From CBDATA01 sp965215615 (GTDB taxonomy: Bacteria; Acidobacteriota; Vicinamibacteria; Marinacidobacterales; Marinacidobacteraceae): a DNA stretch of 64,000 bases. The notes beneath the pieces were generated by a model. The model made no database searches and was not told the DNA's origin. It was given only the letters and a program-made list of their open reading frames with translations. Position 1 is the stretch's first letter. Each line of letters starts with the position of its first letter. The stretch is from positions 124,001 to 188,000 of the forward strand of contig OZ244068.1 in the NCBI GenBank assembly GCA_965215615.1, given 5' to 3'. This document shows positions 53,901 through 62,319 of this stretch, one piece after another. The translations under genes were made by a program, and so were the position numbers.

Positions 53901-53906
53901 TATGTG
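53901..53906 (+). promoter_or_regulatory. -10 box of the DUF4097 gene, leaderless type
   Basis: TATGTG lies 8 bases before the ATG at 53915. With the box at 53864 it forms a divergent promoter region of about 60 bases. Confidence 0.4.
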
Positions 53907-53914
53907 TCCCGAAC

Positions 53915-54694
53915 ATGCGTTCCGTTGCCCTGCCTGCCGTCCTGCTCGCTGCGTCCTCCTGCACGATGTCGTTTCCGGGTGACCCCGGCGCGGAAGAAAC
54001 CCGCACCTTCGAGGAAGCCTTCGAAGCCGGGGAAGTGTTCGACCTGCGCAACATCAACGGAGCCGTGCGGATCGCGGCCTGGGAAAATTCGGGGGAAGAG
54101 TCGGGTGTCGAGATCACCGCCCGCAAGATGGCGGGGAGTCCGGCGGCACTCCGGGAGATGGATGTCGAAATCCGCCAGACGGGGGACGGGCTGCGGGTCC
54201 GGACCCGCTACCCGAAGCGGTTTTTCGGGCGGGGATGGAGCCAGGGTCAGGGCCGGGTGCATTACGAGGTGCGGCTTCCCGCCGCGGCTGAAATCCGGAT
54301 CGAGACGGTCAACGGACCCGTGGAAATCACCGGGATCGAGGGCCGGGTGGAGGCCCAGACGGTCAACGGCCGGATCCGGATGGAGGATCAGCGCGGCCAG
54401 GTCACCGCCAAGACGGTCAACGGGTCCATCGAGTGCGGCCTCGGCGAACTGCTGAGCGGCGACACCCATTCCTTCCGGACGGTCAACGGAAGGGTGGAGC
54501 TGACCCTGGAACCGGGTGCCTGCGAACTCGTGGACGCAAGAGCGGTCAACGGCCGGGTCCGGCTGGAGCTTCCGGATGCCGAGAACCTGGACGCGCCCAC
54601 CCGTCGCGGGAAACGGGTGCGGATCGGGGAAGGCGGAGGCGATTGCCGCATCCGGACCATGAACGGCGCGATCCGGGTGGCGAGCCGCGATTAG
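53915..54694 (+). CDS. DUF4097-type lipoprotein
   Basis: 259 residues. MRSVALPAVLLAASSC is a lipoprotein signal (lipobox AASSC). The rest is a right-handed beta-type repeat protein with the recurring TVNGxV and xVNGRxR units (for example IETVNGPVEITGIEGRVEAQ, TKTVNG-like, FRTVNGRVELTL, RAVNGRVRLEL) of DUF4097 putative adhesins. The ATG at 53915 is set by the signal peptide. The 3' end overlaps the biotin carboxylase gene on the other strand by 4 bases. Confidence 0.82.
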   Translation: MRSVALPAVLLAASSCTMSFPGDPGAEETRTFEEAFEAGEVFDLRNINGAVRIAAWENSGEESGVEITARKMAGSPAALREMDVEIRQTGDGLRVRTRYPKRFFGRGWSQGQGRVHYEVRLPAAAEIRIETVNGPVEITGIEGRVEAQTVNGRIRMEDQRGQVTAKTVNGSIECGLGELLSGDTHSFRTVNGRVELTLEPGACELVDARAVNGRVRLELPDAENLDAPTRRGKRVRIGEGGGDCRIRTMNGAIRVASRD

Positions 54695-56592
54695 GAATTT
54701 CCGTTTCCGGGCGTGATCCGGGTCAGCACCGCGCCCGCCGCCACGATGTCTCCTTCGCGCACTCCGGGCGCTCCGAGGCTTCCCGAAGCCGGGGCGCGCA
54801 CTTCCCACTCCATCTTCATGGATTCGATCACCGCCACCACTTCGCCGTCCTGAACCGGGGTTCCGGAGGCTCCGGGCATCCGGAGCACCTTGCCGGCGAG
54901 CGGTGCCACCACCTCCCGGATTCCCGCTTCTCCCGGCCTCGCCGAAGCGCGCCGCTTCTCGATCGCGAGGGTTTCGCCGGAAACCGTCACCACAAAACCC
55001 GATGCCACGCCGGTCACCACCGCGGGGGCCGGTTCTTCGGCCGGATCCTCGAAGACCGCTTCGCCGGGCGTGTTTCCGGGCCGCACCCGGGCTTTTCCGC
55101 GGGAGAGGAACGCACCCGCCGCCGGGTCCGCCCGCCTTCCGGAAGCAGCGATCTCGAGGGCATCTCCGGCCTGTTCCTCTCCGAGGATCGAAGGCAGCCG
55201 GATGTCTCCGGGAGCGACCAGGTCGGCGAGGTGTTCCTCCACCCAGCCGGTGTGGACCTCGCCGGACCGGAAATCCGGGTGGGCCAGAACCGCGCCGAGA
55301 AACCCGAGGTTGGTTTTCGGGCCGTGGAGGACCACCTCCGAAAGCGCCGCCCCGAGATGCTCCCGCGCCTTTTCGAACGACGGGCCGGACGCGATGATCT
55401 TCGCAAGCAGCGAATCGAAACCGGGAGGGACCGGAGAGCCGTCGCCGATCCCGGAATCACAGCGGACCCCTTCCGGGACAAGAAAGCGGCGCACCGGCGC
55501 GGCGCTCGGCGCGAAGCCGGATCGCGGGTCTTCCGCCACCACCCGGACTTCGATCGCGGCCCCCCGATGCACCCGCCCCCGGAAAGCATCCGCCGAAGCG
55601 GGCGGGGGTAACGCGGCCGGCCAGCCGTTCTCCGCCAGTTCGAGCTGCATGTCCACGAGGTCCACCTCCTGAACCGCCTCGGTGACCGGATGTTCCACCT
55701 GGAGCCGGGTATTCACCTCGAGAAACCAGAACGACTCCCCCGCCACCAGGAACTCCACGGTGCCGGCCCCGCGATAGGAAACCGCCTCCACCAGCCGGAG
55801 GGCGGCCGCCCCCATCCGCTCCCGGAGTTCCGGGCTGATCGCGGCGGGCGCCCACTCGACGAGCTTCTGCCGCCGCCGCTGGATCGAGCATTCGCGCTCG
55901 CCGAAGTGGACACCGCGCCCATGCCCGTCGCCGAAGACCTGGATCTCCACGTGGCGGGGGCGATCCACCCACTGTTCGAGGAAGACCGTGGGGTCGCCGA
56001 ACGCCGCGGCCGCCTGCCGGGCCGCCTCTTCGAGCGCGTCCCCGAGTTCCGCCGGCTCCCGGACCACCCGGATTCCGATTCCTCCGCCGCCGGAGGCCGC
56101 CTTGACCGCGACCGGGTATTCGAGACCCCGCCGCTCCACCTCCGCCCCCGCGATCTCCTCGGAGCGGATCGCCGGGAGGACGGGCGCTCCGGAAGCGACC
56201 GCGAGCGCTCGCGCCTCCTCCTTGCCGCCGAGACGGCGCATCGCCTCCGGTGTCGGCCCCACGAAGGCGATTCCGGCGGCCTCGACCGCCGCCGCGAAGG
56301 ACGCATTCTCCGAAAGGAAGCCGTAACCGGGATGGAGCAGGTCGGCTCCCCAGCCGGCAGCCGCACGGACGACCGCTTCCCCGTCGAGAAAGTCCGGAAC
56401 CTCCAGCACGTCGTCGGCTTCTTCCCGGACCAGCGCGCCGAGATCGGCGGGAGTCGAGATCACCGCTACCCGACAGCCGCGCCGGCGGCCCGCTCTGAGC
56501 ACCCGCCGGGCGATCTCCCCCCGGTTCGCGATCAGAAGCCGCGGCCCGTCCCCGGCAGGAGCCTTTGCGGATCGCTTCCAGACCGGCAGCAA
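54691..56592 (-). CDS. Acyl-CoA carboxylase alpha subunit (biotin carboxylase plus BCCP)
   Basis: 633 residues. Biotin carboxylase core: RLLIANRGEIARRVLRAGR, LHPGYGFLSENASFA, the ATP-grasp VKAASGGGGIGIRVV, ERECSIQRRRQKLVEWAPA and FLEVNTRLQVEHPVTE. The C-terminus is a biotinyl domain with VIESMKMEWEV, where Lys is the biotin site (Ser replaces the usual Ala before Met). It is the length of methylcrotonyl- or geranyl-CoA carboxylase alpha chains. It starts with TTG directly after the in-frame stop of the hydratase gene, with no gap. Confidence 0.9.
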   Translation of the reverse strand: MLPVWKRSAKAPAGDGPRLLIANRGEIARRVLRAGRRRGCRVAVISTPADLGALVREEADDVLEVPDFLDGEAVVRAAAGWGADLLHPGYGFLSENASFAAAVEAAGIAFVGPTPEAMRRLGGKEEARALAVASGAPVLPAIRSEEIAGAEVERRGLEYPVAVKAASGGGGIGIRVVREPAELGDALEEAARQAAAAFGDPTVFLEQWVDRPRHVEIQVFGDGHGRGVHFGERECSIQRRRQKLVEWAPAAISPELRERMGAAALRLVEAVSYRGAGTVEFLVAGESFWFLEVNTRLQVEHPVTEAVQEVDLVDMQLELAENGWPAALPPPASADAFRGRVHRGAAIEVRVVAEDPRSGFAPSAAPVRRFLVPEGVRCDSGIGDGSPVPPGFDSLLAKIIASGPSFEKAREHLGAALSEVVLHGPKTNLGFLGAVLAHPDFRSGEVHTGWVEEHLADLVAPGDIRLPSILGEEQAGDALEIAASGRRADPAAGAFLSRGKARVRPGNTPGEAVFEDPAEEPAPAVVTGVASGFVVTVSGETLAIEKRRASARPGEAGIREVVAPLAGKVLRMPGASGTPVQDGEVVAVIESMKMEWEVRAPASGSLGAPGVREGDIVAAGAVLTRITPGNGNS

Positions 56593-57384
56593 CTACGTAC
56601 GGGCTCTCGGGGACCAGGAGGGCGGGGTCTTCTCGAAGAAGGCGGAAGCACCTTCCTGTCCCTCCCCGGAGGCTCGCGCTGCGGCGATGGTCCGGATGGT
56701 GAGCTCCTCGATGTCCCGCGGGGGGAGCGGTGCCTCGCGGAGCAGCAGGGCCTTGGTGCGCCGGACCGCGACCGGTGCGCTTTCGAGGTAGCGCACGATC
56801 GTCGCATTCAGGGCCTCGTCCAGATCTTCGGCGCATTCGTGGGCGATCCCGGCGCGGATGGCCGCTTCACCCCGTGCCACTTCCCCGCCGAGCAGGAAGG
56901 GGCCAGCCCGGCCCGGCCCGAGCCGCCGCGTGACGTATGGAGAGATCACCGCCGGAACCAGTCCGAGCCGCGCTTCCGGCGTGCCGAAACGGGCATCCGG
57001 GCTTGCGAGGACGTAGTCGGCGGCCACCACCAGTCCGAACCCGCCACCGAGGGCCGCGCCCTGAACCGCCGCGATCACCGGGGCGGGAAAACCGGCGACC
57101 GACCGGAAGAGCACCGCGAACCGGCGCGCGTCCTCCCGATTCGCCGCTTCGTCCGCCTTGCCCGAGTCGCGCATCGCCTGAAGATCGGCCCCAGCACAGA
57201 AGACCGGCCCCTTTCCGGTCAGAACGAGCGCCCGGCACGCTTTTGGAGGAAGCCGCGCCGCCTCGTCCAGAAGCTCGGGAATCCCCGCGACCATCTCCGG
57301 CGTGAGCGCGTTGCGGGCCTCGGGACGGTCGAGCGTCAGACGGACGACTCCGTCCTTCCCTGCCTCGAAATCGAGGTGTTTCAT
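56593..57384 (-). CDS. Enoyl-CoA hydratase/isomerase family protein (methylglutaconyl-CoA hydratase-like)
   Basis: 263 residues. Crotonase fold: VVRLTLDRPEARNAL, FCAGADLQAM (oxyanion hole), AVQGAALGGGFGLVVAADYVLA (second oxyanion loop with the Gly) and TPEARLGLVPAVISPYV with the acidic catalytic residues. In a methylcrotonyl- or geranyl-CoA carboxylase operon the step after carboxylation is hydration of the glutaconyl-CoA product, which fits. The ATG overlaps the previous stop (ATGA). Confidence 0.9.
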   Translation of the reverse strand: MKHLDFEAGKDGVVRLTLDRPEARNALTPEMVAGIPELLDEAARLPPKACRALVLTGKGPVFCAGADLQAMRDSGKADEAANREDARRFAVLFRSVAGFPAPVIAAVQGAALGGGFGLVVAADYVLASPDARFGTPEARLGLVPAVISPYVTRRLGPGRAGPFLLGGEVARGEAAIRAGIAHECAEDLDEALNATIVRYLESAPVAVRRTKALLLREAPLPPRDIEELTIRTIAAARASGEGQEGASAFFEKTPPSWSPRART

Positions 57385-59243
57385 GGTCGGAAGGCGGACG
57401 AGAGCGGCTCGTCGCTCTCCTCGATATCCGCGAGGATTCGGGCCGGGGTCGCGATCCGGCGTCGGAGGATGCCCTGGGCGAGCGTCTTTCCCTGTGGATC
57501 GAGTAGCAGGCTGCGGGTTCCGCCGCCGCCGAGCGCCCGCTCCAGCACGAAGTTCAGCGCCCAGAGGCCCGGCAGCTCGTAGCGGGTGACCGGCCCCTCC
57601 GCCACTCCCCGCGCCCAGTCCGCCACCATTCCGGCGCTCAGGTGCCGGGCGAGGAAACCGAAGGCCGCTTCGCTGCGGCCGATGATCCCGATGTTCACCG
57701 AGTCGCCCTTGTCGCCGCTTCGGGCGTGGGCGATCGCCCCGAGCGGCACCTCGACTCCGTACTCCGGAGGCGGGCGGGTCGTCGTCTGGGGGCGCCGCAG
57801 CGGTGCCTTGGGACTGGTCGGCCCCGAAAACGCCACCGGTTCGTCCACGAGGCATTCGATTCCGCCCGACGAGCCTCGCTGAAGGATGCGCATCCGGGCG
57901 GTCACCGACGAGCGCGGAACCCTGGCGGGCCAGTAGGCGGCCACTTCGTTGATCGCCGGCGCTCCACCGGTGACCGCGAGCCCCGGTGGGCCGTTCAGGA
58001 TGAGCGCCGGAATCAGCTTGCGCAGCACTCCGAGCGGCTCCCGCCGGGAGCTCCACGCCGCGATCCGGATCAGGCCTTCGGAGGGTTCGCTTCCGGACGC
58101 GAAGCCCCGCTGGGCCGCATCGTCTCCCACGAGATCGCAGCGGAATTCCTCCACCGGAGGAAGCCCCAGATCCTCGCAGTCGGCGTGGAGGCGCTCGCGG
58201 AGCGCCTCCCCGAGCACACGGGTCTTCTCCCGCACGTCCGGGCCGCCCACCACCAGATTGCCCCGGAGCGCGAACCCCCCGGTGATCGTGGCGCTCACCT
58301 TGAGATCGGGCGGTGGTGGCCCGCCCCGCGCTCCCGAAACGCGCACCCGGTTCGGCCCGTCGGCGGTCACCTTCAGCCCCGAAAAATCCACCGAGGCATC
58401 CGGGCAGAGGTAGCTGGCCGGATCTCCGAGCTCGTAGAGGAGTTGCTCGCGCACCACCGCCGGGGTCACGAGTCCCCGCGCACCCGATTGGATGGTGACG
58501 ACGAAATCTCCTTCGGGCTCCACTTCGACCACCGGGAACCCGAGATTCCCGAACCCGCTGACCCGTTGCCAGTCGGTGAAGTTGCCGCCGGTGGTCTGGA
58601 CACCGCACTCGATCAGGTGGCCCGCCACGATGCCCTGCGCGATGCGGTCCCAGTCGTCCGCCGCCCACCCGAACCGGTGGCGAAGCGCCGCCAGGGTGAT
58701 TCCGGTGTCGGTCACCCGCCCGGTGATGACGATCCGGGGCTCGTGGGCGAGCGCCGCGACCACCGGTGCCGCACCCAGATAGGCGTTCGCGGATCCCACC
58801 CCCCAGGCATCGCCTTCGAACGGTTCTCCGGTCTCGAGGTTGGGAAAGCCCTCTGGGGAAGAGATCAGCCCCGCCACCCGTTGGGTCAGGTCGTCGCCGT
58901 CCACGACCGCCGCCTTCAGGTCCACTCCCGCGCTCGAAGCGGCCGCCAGCACGGCGCGGGCGCAGCCGTCCGGATTCACGCCGCCGGCGTTCGTGATGAT
59001 GGTCACGCCCGACTCCCGGAGCGCCCCGAGCAGCGGAGTCACCTGGGTCACGAAGTCGCGGGCGTACCCCGCGAGCCCGTCTCGCGCCCGCTGCTGGTGG
59101 AGGATGCTCATCGTGATCTCGGCGAGGAAATCGGCGGTCACGAAATCCGGCGGCTCGGGGCCGAGAACCTGCCGTTCGAGGGCGCGCGGATCGTCTCCCC
59201 AGTAACCGCCGGCGTTGCCGATCCGGACGATGTCGTTCTTCAT
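57381..59243 (-). CDS. AtuA-like DUF1446 protein
   Basis: 620 residues. VRIGNAGGYWGDDPRALERQV at the start, ITNAGGVNPDGCARAV, ITGRVTDTGITLAAL and, in the C-terminal part, ARSGDKGDSVNIGIIGRS are hallmarks of DUF1446/AtuA proteins, which accompany acyclic terpene and leucine-type carboxylase clusters. AtuA's reaction is not known. The C-terminal part (about 510-620) resembles a separate small AtuA-associated domain fused here. Between the carboxyltransferase and the hydratase genes in one operon. Confidence 0.88.
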   Translation of the reverse strand: MKNDIVRIGNAGGYWGDDPRALERQVLGPEPPDFVTADFLAEITMSILHQQRARDGLAGYARDFVTQVTPLLGALRESGVTIITNAGGVNPDGCARAVLAAASSAGVDLKAAVVDGDDLTQRVAGLISSPEGFPNLETGEPFEGDAWGVGSANAYLGAAPVVAALAHEPRIVITGRVTDTGITLAALRHRFGWAADDWDRIAQGIVAGHLIECGVQTTGGNFTDWQRVSGFGNLGFPVVEVEPEGDFVVTIQSGARGLVTPAVVREQLLYELGDPASYLCPDASVDFSGLKVTADGPNRVRVSGARGGPPPPDLKVSATITGGFALRGNLVVGGPDVREKTRVLGEALRERLHADCEDLGLPPVEEFRCDLVGDDAAQRGFASGSEPSEGLIRIAAWSSRREPLGVLRKLIPALILNGPPGLAVTGGAPAINEVAAYWPARVPRSSVTARMRILQRGSSGGIECLVDEPVAFSGPTSPKAPLRRPQTTTRPPPEYGVEVPLGAIAHARSGDKGDSVNIGIIGRSEAAFGFLARHLSAGMVADWARGVAEGPVTRYELPGLWALNFVLERALGGGGTRSLLLDPQGKTLAQGILRRRIATPARILADIEESDEPLSSAFRP

Positions 59244-59251
59244 GGCCTCAC

Positions 59252-60859
59252 TCACATCCGGAAGATGCCGTGGCGGGGCTCGCCGGTTGGAGAGTTCCTC
59301 GAAGCGGCGAGGCTCAACCCGAGAACCCGGCGGGTGTCCCGCATGTCCTGGACCCCGTCGTCCCAGAGTCGCGCCGTCGCGAAGTACGGGCTGCCCTCCC
59401 GCTCGTACTTCTCCCGGACCGGCGTCGCGATGGCTTCCGCTTCTTCGTCCGCAAGGGTTCCGCCGGCGCGCTCGAGCTGGTCGCGCTTGACCTCGGTGAG
59501 CACCGCGGCCGCCTGCTCGCCGCCCATCACCGAAATCCGGCTCGAGGGCCACGACCACGCGAAGAGCGGGTCGTAGGCGCGCCCGCACATCGCGTAGTTC
59601 CCGGCACCGAAGCTCCCGCCGGCGATCAGGGTGATCCGGGGCACTCCGGCGGTCGCGACCGCGTGGACCATCTTGGCCCCGTCTTTCGCGATTCCGCCCT
59701 GCTCGTAGCGGGCCCCCACCATGAACCCGGTGATGTCCTGGACGAACAGCAGCGGCAGCCCCTCGCGGGCACAGATCTGGATGAAGTGGGCCCCCTTGAG
59801 CGCGCTCTCGCTGAACAGGACACCGTTGCTCGCCACGATGCCGACCGCGATGCCTTCGATGTGGGCGAACCCGGTGACCAGCGTGGTTCCGTATCGCTGC
59901 TTGAACTCGTCCAGACGGCTCGCGTCCAGCAACCGGGCGAGGATTTCGCGGATATCTACCCGGATGCGCCGGTCCTTCGGCATGAGCCCGAGGATTTCCT
60001 CCTCCGGGTAGTCGGGTGGCTCCGGTTGCCGGTCGGGGAGTTCCGCCCCGCCAGCGGGGGCGAGCCGGGCTACCGATTTCCGCAGGATCGCGATGGCGTC
60101 GCGGTCGTCCTCCGCGAAGTGATCCACCACTCCCGAACGCTCGGCGTGCACCCGCGCGCCGCCGAGTTCCTCGGCGCTGACCACTTCTCCGGTCGCCGCC
60201 TTCACGAGCGGCGGCCCACCCAGATAGATCGTCCCGGAGCCGGAGACGATGACCGCTTCGTCGCTCATCGCCGGAACGTACGCGCCTCCGGCGGTGCACA
60301 TCCCCATCACCGCCGAAATCTGCGGAATCCCGGCGGCGCTCATCACCGCCTGGTTGCGGAAGATGCGGCCGAAGTGATCCCGGTCGGGGAACACCTCCGC
60401 CTGAAGCGGCAGGAAGGCTCCTCCGCTATCCACCAGATAGACGCAGGGGAGACGCGCCGCCTCGGCGATCTCCTGGGCCCGCAGGTGCTTCTTGACGGTG
60501 ACCGGGAAGTAGGTCCCGCCTTTCACGGTGGCATCGTTCGCGACCACCATCACCACCCGGCCCGAGACCACTCCCACTCCGGCCACGAGCCCCCCCGCCG
60601 GGGTCGGGGTGTCGTAACAGTCGAGCCCGGCGAGCGTCCCGATCTCGAGGAACTCGGTGCCCGGGTCGGTCAGCAGCCGGATCCGCTCCCGGACCGGGAG
60701 TTTGCCCTGCTCCTGCTGGCGCTTCCGGGCGCGCTCCCCGCCGCCTTCGAAAGCCTCGGCGCGACGGCGGTCGAGCTCCTCGCAAAGCGCCAGGTTGTGC
60801 GCCCGGTTTTCGAGGTACTCGGGGGAGCCGGTGCGGGCCTGCGACTTGATTCGGGACAA
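59252..60859 (-). CDS. Acyl-CoA carboxylase beta (carboxyltransferase) subunit
   Basis: 535 residues. KLPVRERIRLLTDPGTEFLEIG, VKGGTYFPVTVKKHLRAQEIA, YLVDSGGAFLPLQAEVFPD, MCTAGGAYVPAMSDEAV and, in the C-domain, FVQDITGFMVGARYE and LIAGGSFGAGNYAMCGRAY are motifs of methylcrotonyl- and geranyl-CoA carboxylase beta chains. The TTG at 60859 is accepted because TACAAT stands 7 bases upstream and the N-terminus (SPEYLENRAHN) fits. With AtuA and the hydratase it points to leucine or acyclic-terpene breakdown. Confidence 0.92.
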   Translation of the reverse strand: MSRIKSQARTGSPEYLENRAHNLALCEELDRRRAEAFEGGGERARKRQQEQGKLPVRERIRLLTDPGTEFLEIGTLAGLDCYDTPTPAGGLVAGVGVVSGRVVMVVANDATVKGGTYFPVTVKKHLRAQEIAEAARLPCVYLVDSGGAFLPLQAEVFPDRDHFGRIFRNQAVMSAAGIPQISAVMGMCTAGGAYVPAMSDEAVIVSGSGTIYLGGPPLVKAATGEVVSAEELGGARVHAERSGVVDHFAEDDRDAIAILRKSVARLAPAGGAELPDRQPEPPDYPEEEILGLMPKDRRIRVDIREILARLLDASRLDEFKQRYGTTLVTGFAHIEGIAVGIVASNGVLFSESALKGAHFIQICAREGLPLLFVQDITGFMVGARYEQGGIAKDGAKMVHAVATAGVPRITLIAGGSFGAGNYAMCGRAYDPLFAWSWPSSRISVMGGEQAAAVLTEVKRDQLERAGGTLADEEAEAIATPVREKYEREGSPYFATARLWDDGVQDMRDTRRVLGLSLAASRNSPTGEPRHGIFRM

Positions 60860-60866
60860 CCCGCGA

Positions 60867-60872
60867 ATTGTA
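60867..60872 (-). promoter_or_regulatory. -10 box of the carboxylase operon, leaderless type
   Basis: TACAAT on the minus strand, 7 bases before the TTG at 60859. No Shine-Dalgarno sequence lies between. The MITE at 60896-61080 begins 24 bases upstream, where the -35 box would be. Confidence 0.55.
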
Positions 60873-60895
60873 GAGGGAAGAGTCCGCCCCTCCGC

Positions 60896-61080
60896 TAACA
60901 GGCTGTGGAAAAACTAACGCGGCATTCGACGAGCGATGCATCCCGTCTGAACGCTCGCCTGGAGGCTCGCTCTTCGCCCGGTTTCGGTCGAAATAGCGCT
61001 GCTATGGCTCCCTCACGCGCCTTGTCAGACGGGCGCTTCACCCGTCTCGGTGCTCACGCCAGTTTCTCCACAGCCTGCTA
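60896..61080. repeat. MITE-like repeat, copy 3 (inverted)
   Basis: 185 bases, inverted relative to copies 1 and 2. Begins TAACAGGCTGTGGAAAAACT, ends AGTTTCTCCACAGCCTGCTA, and has the same inner palindrome. Its last three bases are the stop codon (TAG on the minus strand) of the aminotransferase gene. Confidence 0.88.
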
Positions 61081-62205
61081 AGCCGGCGTGAGCGTTTCGG
61101 CGGCCACTTCGGCGAGCGTCTCGCTGATCAGGCCGAGGCTCCGGTGAACCACCTCCGGCTCGGCTCCGAAGCCGATGCGGAGGAACCCGTCCATCTCGAA
61201 ATGGCTCGCGGGGACGACGAGCAGGTCCTTTTCAGTACGGAGAAGCTCGCCGAGCTCCCCGGACGGGACCGGGTGTTCGTAGCGCACCGCCGCGATCGCT
61301 CCGGCCTTCGGCGGGGTCCAGCGGAGAGGCACCGGGTGGTTTTCGTGAGAGGCGACCCACTCGGCAACCAGCGGAAGCTGGCGACGGATGATGCCGCGGG
61401 TGCGTTCGAGGATTTCGGGGCGACGGTCGAGCGCGATCTGCGCCAGCCGGTCGGAGAGGCCGCTGATCGCGAGGGTGTTGTAGTCGCGGTGACCCCAGAG
61501 CTCGGTGGCCTTTTCCTCGGTGGTCACCACCCAGCCGACCCGGAGTCCGGGCAGCCCGAACGCCTTCGAGAGGCCGGCGTTCAGGAAGATGCGATCCACC
61601 CGCCCCCAGAAGCTTGGGGTCTCGACGCCGTCGAGCTCCGCGCCGCGATAGACCTCGTCGGCGAGCAGCCACGCCTTCGACCGGTTCACGATCTCCGCGA
61701 TCCGGTCCATCTCCGGCTCGGTGAGCGTCGCGCCGCTCGGGTTGTTCGGATTGCAGACGCAGACGAGCTTGGTCCGTTCGGTGACCGCGGCTTCGAGGGC
61801 GGCCAGATCCGGCCGCCAGCCCTCCTCTTCGATCAGGGGAAAGGGGGTCACCCGGGCCCCGAGCGAGCGGCAGGCACCGATGATCTGCATGTAGTTGGGA
61901 ACCATCGCCACCACTTCGTCGCCGGGGTTGATCGAGACCAGCGCGGTCAGGAAGTTGGCTTCCGCGGTTCCGTTGGTGATGAGCACCCGGTCCCGGTTCG
62001 CCCCCGGATAGAGCGCCGCGACCCGCTCCCGGAGCGGAATCGTCCCGTTGCTCTGCGGGTAGCCGAGCAGGGTGTCCCCGAGATCCCGGTCGCCGACCAG
62101 CTCGGCGAGCGTCATCGGGTGGACTCCGCTCTCGGAGATGTTCCAGCGGACGGTGTTTTCCCACCGGCAGAGGCTGCGTTCCATCACGAAGGGTTCGAAC
62201 TGCAT
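61078..62205 (-). CDS. PLP-dependent aminotransferase, class I/II
   Basis: 375 residues. Fold-type I core: LITNGTAEANFLTALVSINPGD, CVCNPNNPSGATLTEPE, LLADEVYRGAELDG, the PLP Lys214 in NAGLSKAFGLPGLRVGW, and FLRIGFGAEP near the end (substrate carboxylate Arg). Substrate not determinable. GAGGAG stands 7 bases before the ATG at 62205. The stop codon is supplied by MITE copy 3, so the natural C-terminus may have been cut or changed. It could be transcribed through the MITE into the carboxylase operon. Confidence 0.88.
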   Translation of the reverse strand: MQFEPFVMERSLCRWENTVRWNISESGVHPMTLAELVGDRDLGDTLLGYPQSNGTIPLRERVAALYPGANRDRVLITNGTAEANFLTALVSINPGDEVVAMVPNYMQIIGACRSLGARVTPFPLIEEEGWRPDLAALEAAVTERTKLVCVCNPNNPSGATLTEPEMDRIAEIVNRSKAWLLADEVYRGAELDGVETPSFWGRVDRIFLNAGLSKAFGLPGLRVGWVVTTEEKATELWGHRDYNTLAISGLSDRLAQIALDRRPEILERTRGIIRRQLPLVAEWVASHENHPVPLRWTPPKAGAIAAVRYEHPVPSGELGELLRTEKDLLVVPASHFEMDGFLRIGFGAEPEVVHRSLGLISETLAEVAAETLTPA

Positions 62206-62319
62206 CGGGCGACTCCTCGGGGTTGAAGAAGAGGGGAGCGAATTCTAGGCCGTCAAGAGGGGCGTGACGGGATGTGGCCAGCAGAGCGGCGATCCTCTCG
62301 CTCATTCAGGAGGAACGCC

